A stretch of DNA of 64,000 bases from JASSUD01 sp031963405 (GTDB lineage Bacteria; Pseudomonadota; Gammaproteobacteria; Burkholderiales; Burkholderiaceae), in the NCBI GenBank assembly GCA_031963405.1, contig JASSUJ010000001.1, positions 682,001-746,000 on the forward strand. Direction: 5' to 3'. The notes beneath the pieces are model-generated. The model was not told the origin of the DNA, made no database searches, and saw only the letters and a program-made list of their open reading frames with translations. Both the position numbers and the translations under genes were made by a program. Below, piece by piece: positions 8,267-15,399 of the stretch (its first letter is position 1; each line of letters opens with the position of its first letter).

Positions 8267-8968
8267 TTACTCCTCTCCTAGCTCAAGCACAGCTTTTGTC
8301 CATGCGTGTGCGTCACAGTGCTTGCATTCTTCTGCTAGAGGAAGGTGCGATTCTTTAACGTTTCCACAGTTCATACAGGCAAAATGACTATCTACCACTG
8401 CTTCATCGTATAACTCCTTATCGATAGAAGGCAGAATAGATAGCCCTGGCTTGGGATGATTGGCCGCAATAATCGAAAAATTGCCCGAAGGTTCTAAATA
8501 TAATCGGCTAATTTGACTTAAATGTTGAAATTTCCGCCCGCGCAAAATTTCAAATATTTTCTTTTTCGAAATGAGAGCCGCTTTCATATTGTCACCAAGA
8601 AGCCGGCCATTTTTTACTAGGGTCAGCACTTCGCCAGTCACCACCATCTCAACAACCCGATTTTTTCTTCTCCATCTCGACAATATATGATGCAGCACCA
8701 ATACAGTGACTAAAGACGCGAAAGGCGGCAACATGCCATTGTCAGGCGCAGTTAAAACCACACCAGCCGCACTTGACAAAGTGATCACCGCGGACATTTC
8801 AAATAGCGTGTATTGAGCAGCGACATGCTTACCTAACAGACGCATCACTAGCATCAGCATCACATAAGTAGCACCAGCACGCACCAACACCTCTAACAAA
8901 AAATACCAAGGAGTATTACCCAATAAAATGCGCTGCCAGTCGCCCATAAGGAAAATTTTGTGCTCCAT
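8267..8968 (-). CDS. DUF421 (YetF-like) membrane protein with a C-terminal zinc ribbon (copy B)
   Basis: 233 residues, first gene of a two-gene operon. The layout is the same as copy A: N-terminal hydrophobic segments (VRAGATYVMLMLVMRLLGK, then ALFEMSAVITLSSAAGVVL-like), a DUF421 core (GEVLTLVKNGRLLGDNMKA, LSQISRLYLEPSGNFSII) and a C-terminal metal ribbon (CMNCGNVKES, then CKHCDAHAW). A ribosome site (AAAGGA) precedes the ATG. The role is unknown. Adjacent DUF421 pairs could form a heteromeric membrane complex; that is inference. Confidence 0.8.
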   Translation of the reverse strand: MEHKIFLMGDWQRILLGNTPWYFLLEVLVRAGATYVMLMLVMRLLGKHVAAQYTLFEMSAVITLSSAAGVVLTAPDNGMLPPFASLVTVLVLHHILSRWRRKNRVVEMVVTGEVLTLVKNGRLLGDNMKAALISKKKIFEILRGRKFQHLSQISRLYLEPSGNFSIIAANHPKPGLSILPSIDKELYDEAVVDSHFACMNCGNVKESHLPLAEECKHCDAHAWTKAVLELGEE

Positions 8969-9287
8969 CGCTATAGGATCCTTTCCTTTTTCTAGTTGAG
9001 CTATCTACTTTAAAACCTGGGTAGGAAAAGTAATGTTGCTCATAAAAATAATAATAGGCATCTTACTGAACTTGAATATATTGCTTTTAACTTTTCGCAG
9101 CAAATCGGCATAAAAGTGTAATAGCGACAAGTCTACTGCGTATTTAAATTTCATTTCTCTCATTGCATGCTCACTTTCAGTAAGACACTGGATAAGCGCA
9201 GCGCTACTTTAAATGTAAAAAGTATAAAAAAGGTAGCAGCATATATCGCATTGAAAGAACGGCAATCTATCCTCATAGGAGCAGCAT
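8969..9287. other. Divergent intergenic region
   Basis: About 320 bases between the divergent DUF421 operon and the coiled-coil/propeller gene. It presumably holds both promoters. No ORF and no clear operator seen. Confidence 0.4.
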
Positions 9288-10937
9288 ATGGCAGGTCCCA
9301 TCTCATCCCCTCAACTTTCTAGCTCAATCTCTTCTAACAAAGAAGCACAAGCATCAGCCGTTGCACCAGAGGAGGAGCCATGGGCGATTTTTCATCGTTC
9401 TTTACAAGTAGGAATGACTCAACTGGACGCCGAATACGAACCATTGCTTAAGCAAAAAAAACAAGAAGAAAGGAAAGCTTTATCCGACGAGATCAAAGAA
9501 GCGATAGGAAAAGGAGCCAATATAGAATTTAGCTTAGAAGAAGCAGACGAAAAAGCAGCTGAAGAAATCGCAGCCTACAAACGCAAATTTCTGGCTATCG
9601 CTGAAGCATGCTTTAAAAAAGCGCTGAACCAGCCAGCCGGAGCTCAAATAAGCAGCCTTGACCTTCAGCTTTGCGATGGGTTGACCCATCAGGTAGTGGA
9701 GCTGTCTGAGCGTATGGCGTCAATGGAGATAGCGCATGATGAAAAAATTAGCCTGCTAGAAGCTGAAAAACAAGCGCTAAAAGCAGAATTAGAAAGCGTG
9801 CGACCGCCGGTGGTAGAAAAAATAGATCGCGCCAGCTCGCCTATCATTCCTGAAAAGCGTGTCAAATATTTAGGGAAAATCATTCCTCCCGTTGAGCTTG
9901 AGGCGTGTCTTTTAAATCCAAGCAGCAAGAAGCGCCTTCTATCTCCAGATGGGAAATGGGCCGTGATGGCTGACATTAAAAAAGCTGATGCCATTTTTTT
10001 ATTCAACACAACTGATCATTTATTACACAAGGAAAAGTTTAGCTTTGGCGAGCCAGAAGCGTCTCCTCTTGTTCAGGCATATAAAAACGAAGATTTCCAT
10101 ACTTTCTTCATTTCCCTAAATAATCAATATCTGGTGAGTAGCGCGACGAACGTAGCCTTTATATGGCAGTTGTCCGAGCCGAATGAGCCGCCTCTTGTTT
10201 TAGAAAGACCGGAATATATTAGCAGTTCGTACCTTAAAGCTATCTCTTCAGATAAACGATGGCTTGTGTATCAGCTAGGCGACGACGGATTTAAACTTAT
10301 CGAGCGCAAAGAAGAGAACCCACGTATCCGCACCTTGCAGGGCAAGAGGAATATCTCTCCTGTTTTTCTATTGAATAATCAATGGATTGCTTCTGGGGGG
10401 GAAAACACTGTCTATTTATATTTGGTTAACAGCCAGAATGAGCAATCAGAGGTGGAATTAGACTTTGAGGGAAAACAGATAGAAGAACTGATTACTTCTT
10501 CCGATGGGGCCTCACTAGCCGTCACGTATAGTTATGGGGTTAATGGTGAGAGGTGCGTTGCCACTCGTCTTTATAAAGTGGATGCAATACTCGAGCACGG
10601 CGCGAGAGCACTCTATTTTGAGTTCGGCGATAAATATACAGACACGCATATAACTGTGCTTTCTCACGATGGCAAATGGTTTGCCTGCGTAGACTGCGCA
10701 CGGGATGATATCGACATTTGGTTTATCGGCTCTCATCGACGCCGACTGATCACAACCTTCAAGTTTGAGGCATTCGAGCCTGTGCCTCGTGATTTCGATA
10801 ATATCGCCTGGCAACAAGACGGCAATGATCTTGCCCTTGTTGTTAATGATGGTGATCATTACTGGCGCTATTCTCTCTCCGATGAAGAAAGAGCGATTGA
10901 AACTGATCCATCGTTAGACGGTGACCACGACAATTAA
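9288..10937 (+). CDS. Coiled-coil + beta-propeller (WD40-like) protein
   Basis: 549 residues, no signal peptide. Residues 1-30 are polar, and ~40-195 are charged and helical with a coiled coil (SERMASMEIAHDEKISLLEA). From ~220 to the end there are about seven beta-propeller blades, recognised by recurring openings: LSPDGKWAVMADI, LNNQYLVSSATNVAFIW, SSDKRWLVYQLG, LNNQWIASGGENTVYLY, SSDGASLAVTYSY, LSHDGKWFACVD and WQQDGNDLALVV. Such propellers are protein-binding platforms. A ribosome site (AGGAGC) lies 6 nt before the ATG. In an intracellular bacterium a coiled coil plus propeller suggests host-protein binding, but no secretion signal is visible. It stands alone on the plus strand before a minus-strand coiled-coil cluster. 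Confidence 0.65.
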   Translation: MAGPISSPQLSSSISSNKEAQASAVAPEEEPWAIFHRSLQVGMTQLDAEYEPLLKQKKQEERKALSDEIKEAIGKGANIEFSLEEADEKAAEEIAAYKRKFLAIAEACFKKALNQPAGAQISSLDLQLCDGLTHQVVELSERMASMEIAHDEKISLLEAEKQALKAELESVRPPVVEKIDRASSPIIPEKRVKYLGKIIPPVELEACLLNPSSKKRLLSPDGKWAVMADIKKADAIFLFNTTDHLLHKEKFSFGEPEASPLVQAYKNEDFHTFFISLNNQYLVSSATNVAFIWQLSEPNEPPLVLERPEYISSSYLKAISSDKRWLVYQLGDDGFKLIERKEENPRIRTLQGKRNISPVFLLNNQWIASGGENTVYLYLVNSQNEQSEVELDFEGKQIEELITSSDGASLAVTYSYGVNGERCVATRLYKVDAILEHGARALYFEFGDKYTDTHITVLSHDGKWFACVDCARDDIDIWFIGSHRRRLITTFKFEAFEPVPRDFDNIAWQQDGNDLALVVNDGDHYWRYSLSDEERAIETDPSLDGDHDN

Positions 10938-10943
10938 ATGGAG

Positions 10944-10962
10944 GGGCAGGTCATTCCTGCCC
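10944..10962. terminator. Small GC hairpin after the propeller gene
   Basis: GGGCAGG (10944-10950), loop TCATT, CCTGCCC (10956-10962), starting 7 nt after the stop codon. No T-run follows, so termination is only possible. Confidence 0.4.
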
Positions 10963-11110
10963 TAAGCTTCGCGCTCGATTAAGTAGTGTTTTATGCGTTG
11001 ATAAAGGTTGATTGCCGCAGATGACTACACTCACTTACGCCCCCTCTAAGCCCTCTTCTTTTGGTTGGGGCGGAAAACTCATTGGCCCGCCTTGTATGTG
11101 GCCTAGGTGC

Positions 11111-11929
11111 TCAGGCCACGAGATTCCTGTACTTTGTATTCCCTATATTGCATAAGTTTTTAAAAGAATCGCGTCTTTCAGCACGTATTTTGCCTCTCCT
11201 ATCTTGTGCCTTTTTCTCACTTATTTCTAATTCATCCTTAGTCGCTTGAAGCTCTATAGTTAAACACTCCACCTTGTCATTAGATTTTTTTAATGCGCTT
11301 TTTTGCTCTTCTAATTCACTCATTAGGCTAGTGGCGAACTCATAGTACTCTTCTATGACTTTGTCCTGTTTGGCCTTTTCTTCATCCAATCGCTCAATTT
11401 CATCGAAGAGATTTTTAATCAATCCTTTTATACCTTGAATATCTATACTATCTTCATGCTGCGAAGAAATACTCTCTGCACTGGGAGATTTTAGAATTTT
11501 TCCAGAGGTGGCAACTTCTTTCTTACTTTCAGCGAGCTGCTTAACTGCATCATCCCTCTCACTTTTTATTTTTTCTAATTCCTGCTCTAACTCGTCGATG
11601 CGCGCCTTCTGCAGGTCCTCGAACTTATCCTGTATGCTTAGTCTCGCCGGCAGAACATCGATATGCTTCGCATGTGCCGCGACTTTCCTCGCCTGTATAT
11701 CCTCACATTCCGCTAACTCTTCTATTTTCTCCATTATCTCTGTCGTATCTACAGAACTCGCCCGAGATGAGCTATTTGTTCGAGGTCTGGAAATCGCTAC
11801 AGAATCCGCTTCATCTAACAAATTATTTGAATCGTCAACACTCCTCTCTTGGAAACGACTCACTTCTGTTTCATTTAATAGAGCTTGAGATGTTTGCAGA
11901 GGCCTAGTTAAGGTACCAATATTATTCAC
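11111..11929 (-). CDS. Coiled-coil protein of the SID-motif family (paralogue 1)
   Basis: 272 residues. The first ~80 are Ser/Thr-rich and disordered, then two helical coiled-coil stretches (~85-150 and ~175-260) are rich in E, K and L heptads. Between them lies a motif shared with the next two genes upstream: EDSIDIQGIKGLIKNLFDEI. In consensus this is acidic-S-I-acidic-hydrophobic-x2-I-x2-L-I-x2-L. GTG start at 11929 with AGGAG upstream. No membrane segment, enzyme motif or signal peptide. A structural or host-interaction role is plausible. It is the last of three motif-bearing proteins read in the same direction. Confidence 0.6.
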   Translation of the reverse strand: MNNIGTLTRPLQTSQALLNETEVSRFQERSVDDSNNLLDEADSVAISRPRTNSSSRASSVDTTEIMEKIEELAECEDIQARKVAAHAKHIDVLPARLSIQDKFEDLQKARIDELEQELEKIKSERDDAVKQLAESKKEVATSGKILKSPSAESISSQHEDSIDIQGIKGLIKNLFDEIERLDEEKAKQDKVIEEYYEFATSLMSELEEQKSALKKSNDKVECLTIELQATKDELEISEKKAQDRRGKIRAERRDSFKNLCNIGNTKYRNLVA

Positions 11930-12087
11930 GATTTTCTCCTATTGTCCTGTTTGATTTAGCCAGTTTCTTCTGTTGCATTTCAACTAATTCTGTTTCTTTT
12001 CTCTTCGTTCTTATATTCACAGCATCGATTTCTGCTTAGTTATTGCTTCCATCAAATTCGGTCATTATTTCGAGATTGTGATTTATT

Positions 12088-12189
12088 TCACGGATATATA
12101 CGCCGCGAAAGTTTGTTTATATTTTGAGTTTCCGTTTGAATTGCAGTTGCACTTGTGGTTAAAGATGAAATATTAGATGCACCCAACAT
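12088..12189 (-). pseudogene. 33-residue remnant of a gene start
   Basis: An ATG at 12189 is preceded by the same leader that precedes the gene at 15400-17595: TCTTTAGCTTTTTT on the plus strand, and AGCTAATCATG read on the minus strand. The frame runs 33 codons (starts MLGASNISSLTTSATA) and ends at a TGA. It looks like the 5' end of a lost coiled-coil/disordered protein gene. It could be a real tiny ORF, but the identity of the leader favours a remnant. Confidence 0.45.
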
Positions 12190-12440
12190 GATTAGCTGTC
12201 TTTAGCTTTTTTAGAATTATTACTAAACTAGCACCGTCATGCGCAGTCTATATCGGGTAAAAACCCAATTTTTTAATGGATGGAATATAAAACCGGCATT
12301 TTCACTGATATTCGCAATCTATTTATCTGGCGGCAGATGTAATCCACGAATTAATGAATTATTAGATAAGAAGGAGAAAATAGGAAGTAAGAAAACCGAC
12401 TTGCTTTGAACTATGCAAAATCGGTTAATAAGTGATGGAA
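12190..12440 (-). repeat. Duplicated leader/terminator segment, copy 1
   Basis: About 250 bp aligning end to end with 17596-17840. Shared landmarks in order are TTTAGCTTTTTT, CTATATCGGGT, TTAATGAATTA, and AACCGACTTGCTTTGAA followed by TGCAAAATCGGTTAA. Identity is interrupted by small indels. In both places the segment lies between the end of one accessory gene and the ATG of the next. Confidence 0.65.
12394..12426 (-). terminator. Terminator-like hairpin after the 689-residue coiled-coil gene
   Basis: On the minus strand AACCGATTTTGC pairs with GCAAGTCGGTT, followed by TTTTC. It is about 155 nt downstream of the stop at 12581 and is homologous to the stronger copy at 17792-17829. Confidence 0.5.
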
Positions 12441-12580
12441 GAAAAAATTTCCTAATTGCTCGATTATGTAGGCCGCGCCCTACATAAACATTATTAAGTA
12501 ATTGCTGTTCTACACATTAATCGTTTTCTACGTTATCTCTCACGGCTTTAATTTCGAGCCCTACTCTTCGCTTGCTTCAA

Positions 12581-14650
12581 CTAAGCAGCAAATAGAGCCT
12601 GGCCTAGCCTATTGCTGCTTTGACGTCTTAAAGCAATTCGTGCTGCTGAAAAAAGCGCCTCATCTTCTTTTTCTTTCCTTCTATCTTCCGCTTGCTTATC
12701 AAGCGCACGCCAACCCTCGACATACGCGTATATCATGCGATAACGTAGCGCTAATAGCTGACTTGTATGAGGTAAAGATTCCAATAGATTTTCACACTCA
12801 TCACTTCTTTTTGGAGTATCAACGGGTTGAGTCTCTAATCTTTCTAAAAACTTTAATTCTTTCAGGTATTGCTTGATAGAAGTTATCTCAATTTCTTCAA
12901 TGGCCATGAAGGCCTTCCCATGAAAACAAATATCCCTGCCCATAACATCCATCTTATCGAGGCTTGCATGATAGGCAGCAGATATGTTCGTCCAGGTAGC
13001 AGCATCGCTTTCAGTAGATGGCTGATTACTTAATTTTTCGAAATATATTCTGTTTGTTAGCGCTATAGCGAGGTACTGTTCTAAGGCTTTTACTTTCTCG
13101 AGGAGTGGCTGTGCCATAAAGTCCAGTGACTTTATTTTCGTTTTAATCACAGTTTCTAGCTGCAGGACTTCCGCCTGCGCATTAGCGCCTTGATTTTCTA
13201 CTAAGGCTGCCTTCGCGTCTGTAGCTTTTGATTCCCTGCTCTCTCCCTTCTGCGCATCCGCTTCATCTATTTCAAACGCTGCAGTGCGTGGCGCCTGCTT
13301 TTCCGTCCGTTGTTGTGTATCAAAAGAGTTCCAACAATCTTTGGTTTGCTCATCTATTTGCTTAGAGCGTAGCGCTAACAACTTAGTTCTATTGAGTAGA
13401 AGTTTTAATAGATTCTCGGACTTATCACTTCTTTGAGGAGGCTCAACGTGTTGAGTTTCTAAAAATTTTAATTCTTTTATGCACTGCTCGATAAAAGTTA
13501 CTTCATTTCTTTCAATTACCTGGAAAGCATAGCCCGTGTACTCAATATCACGACTTATAACATCGAGTTTATGGAGGCTTGCATGATAGGCAGCAAAGAC
13601 TTCTTTCTGCGTGACAACATTGCTTTCATCAGACTGCTGGCTTTTTAATTTCTCGAAAGATATTTTGTTTTTTTGAGCTATAAAGAAATGCTCTTCTAAA
13701 GCCCTTACTCGATCGATGAGTGGCTGCGCCATAAAGTTTAGCAACGCTATTTTCTCTTCAATCACAATCTCTAGCTGATGCATCTCTGCCTGCCCCGCAG
13801 CGTAATGCTTTCCTACTGAGGCCATCTTTATCTCTGCGGCCTTTATTTCTCGGCTCAACCTCTCCCGTATATCCGCTTCAGCTATTTCAAGCGCTGCAAG
13901 CTGTTGCTCATGCCTAGCTTTCTCTTGCTCAGCAGACGTCATCTGCTTACTGAAAGCATTAAGCGCCTCGCGGTTTCTTTGCAAAGCAACACGTTGCATT
14001 TCTACTTGAGCTGCCTCCACCCGCTTCTTCTTTTCCAAAGTTTCAAACTCTGTTTTAAGCGCTGCAACTTGTTGCTCCAACTCCTCTTTCTCTTGTTCAA
14101 CAGAAACCATCTGATTATTGAGCGCATTTAGTGTTTCACAATCTCCTTGCAATGCAGAGAATTGCGCAACCATAGCATTCCTCTCACGCTCTACTGCTTC
14201 TAGCTTCCGCTCTAATTCCTCTTTGCGTTCAGAGAGTATGGCGCAAGCCTTCTCGCTTTCACTCTTCCCTTGAAACAAAGCATCATTCTCCTCCTCGAGG
14301 TTTTTTATAAGCTTTTCTATATCGCTTATATCTATGCTCTCTTCATCAGTCAAACTATCTTCTTCATTGGCTTTTTGTAAGGGTTGTACCGCAGAGTTAA
14401 ATGCTTGAAGGCTAGCTGTTTGAGGGCTACGTACCGTAGGGGTGTGTATCTGAGATCTAGTTGTGTGAGGGCTACGCCTTGGGCTATATGCTTGAGCTAT
14501 AGAGTCCGATGTTTTATCAGACAAACTCAGCGAATCGTTAGGATGCAGCTGTTTTTGATGCGCGCCGCCTTCTTGCCCTACGTTTTGAGGTCGGCTAGGT
14601 AACATCTTAGACGGTGATAAAGGGAGATCGACCCTGCCAGAGTTAAGCAT
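12581..14650 (-). CDS. Large coiled-coil protein of the SID-motif family (paralogue 2), with an internal duplication
   Basis: 689 residues from the ATG at 14650, which has GAGGAG 4 nt upstream and overlaps the stop of the preceding gene in ATGCTTAA, showing translational coupling. An in-frame TTG at 14695 is less likely. The first ~90 residues are disordered. Next comes the shared motif (EESIDISDIEKLIKNLEEEN), then a long coiled coil to ~290. Two homologous ~180-residue domains follow (about 290-470 and 497-680), recognised by FMAQPLIDRVRALEEH against FMAQPLLEKVKALEQY, and AAYHASLHKLDVISRDI against AAYHASLDKMDVMGRDI. No enzyme motif, membrane segment or signal peptide. Unknown role; the architecture resembles secreted effectors or filament-forming proteins. 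Confidence 0.65.
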   Translation of the reverse strand: MLNSGRVDLPLSPSKMLPSRPQNVGQEGGAHQKQLHPNDSLSLSDKTSDSIAQAYSPRRSPHTTRSQIHTPTVRSPQTASLQAFNSAVQPLQKANEEDSLTDEESIDISDIEKLIKNLEEENDALFQGKSESEKACAILSERKEELERKLEAVERERNAMVAQFSALQGDCETLNALNNQMVSVEQEKEELEQQVAALKTEFETLEKKKRVEAAQVEMQRVALQRNREALNAFSKQMTSAEQEKARHEQQLAALEIAEADIRERLSREIKAAEIKMASVGKHYAAGQAEMHQLEIVIEEKIALLNFMAQPLIDRVRALEEHFFIAQKNKISFEKLKSQQSDESNVVTQKEVFAAYHASLHKLDVISRDIEYTGYAFQVIERNEVTFIEQCIKELKFLETQHVEPPQRSDKSENLLKLLLNRTKLLALRSKQIDEQTKDCWNSFDTQQRTEKQAPRTAAFEIDEADAQKGESRESKATDAKAALVENQGANAQAEVLQLETVIKTKIKSLDFMAQPLLEKVKALEQYLAIALTNRIYFEKLSNQPSTESDAATWTNISAAYHASLDKMDVMGRDICFHGKAFMAIEEIEITSIKQYLKELKFLERLETQPVDTPKRSDECENLLESLPHTSQLLALRYRMIYAYVEGWRALDKQAEDRRKEKEDEALFSAARIALRRQSSNRLGQALFAA

Positions 14651-15323
14651 CCGCTCCTCGTTCATTATCCTGATTTTGATCGGGTTGTAACTCAACCGCT
14701 TCTGCTTGTGCTGGGTTTATATTACTAGTGCCTGCCTTTCTTCTTTCAGCTTTTTGATTTGCTTCCACCAAGCGATCATGAATAGAACGTTTGGTATCTA
14801 ACTTACCTTGTAGCGCTTTAGCTAGTGCTTTGGCTTGTGCTTTATTTTGTGTTTCTAATGTGCTTATCTGAAGAGAAGCGTCTTGAAGTTTTTGAGCTAA
14901 ATCTTCATTTGTAAAATTGACTGTTTCTAATTCATTTTTTAACTCATTTACTTTATCTGCTTCTACTTCCAGTTTGCGCTTCAATTCATCGCTGCATTTA
15001 GAGAGTGAATCAATGGATTCCTTGTCTTTTACCGTCGTTTGAAACAAGGCCTCATTCTCCTCCGAGAGAGTGTCAATAAGCTTTTGTATAGCACTCATCT
15101 CTATACTATCTTCATCCTCTAAATACTCTTCTTCATTGACCTGTTCTACAGGTTGTAAAGAGGGGCTAGATGCTGGAGTAGATTTGTTGCTCGGCAAACT
15201 CGATAAATCATCAGCGCGTAATGAGTTTGGTTTTCCACTGTCTTTATGCTTTACACCTTCTGTTTGATGCGTTGACCCATTACTCGTTAATGAGCGTAAG
15301 CCTGAGCTAGCAATTTGTAACAC
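14643..15323 (-). CDS. Coiled-coil protein of the SID-motif family (paralogue 3)
   Basis: 226 residues from a GTG at 15323 with AGGAGA 5 nt upstream. Residues 1-65 are Ser/Pro-rich and disordered, followed by the shared motif (EDSIEMSAIQKLIDTLSEEN). A continuous coiled coil follows to ~190, with a polar tail. Its last codons overlap the ATG of the 689-residue gene, so the two are co-transcribed. It looks like a short version of that protein without the duplicated C-terminal domain. Confidence 0.6.
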   Translation of the reverse strand: MLQIASSGLRSLTSNGSTHQTEGVKHKDSGKPNSLRADDLSSLPSNKSTPASSPSLQPVEQVNEEEYLEDEDSIEMSAIQKLIDTLSEENEALFQTTVKDKESIDSLSKCSDELKRKLEVEADKVNELKNELETVNFTNEDLAQKLQDASLQISTLETQNKAQAKALAKALQGKLDTKRSIHDRLVEANQKAERRKAGTSNINPAQAEAVELQPDQNQDNERGADA

Positions 15324-15399
15324 TTATTTCTCCTAATACATTATTTTTAGTTGATACCGTGTTTAGTACTTAATATTTCTTTCCTACCCTTTCTTTTAT

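Larger units (their letters stand above)
11930..12580. other. Spacer with gene remnant and duplicated leader
   Basis: Contains a 33-codon remnant (12088-12189), a leader duplicated from upstream of the gene at 15400-17595 (about 12190-12440), and a terminator-like hairpin (12394-12426). Apart from these I see no gene. Confidence 0.5.

Noticed and set aside
11508..11907. Plus-strand frames opposite the coiled-coil gene at 11111-11929
   Set aside because: Antisense of E/K-rich coiled coil, giving Ser/Phe/Leu-rich nonsense.
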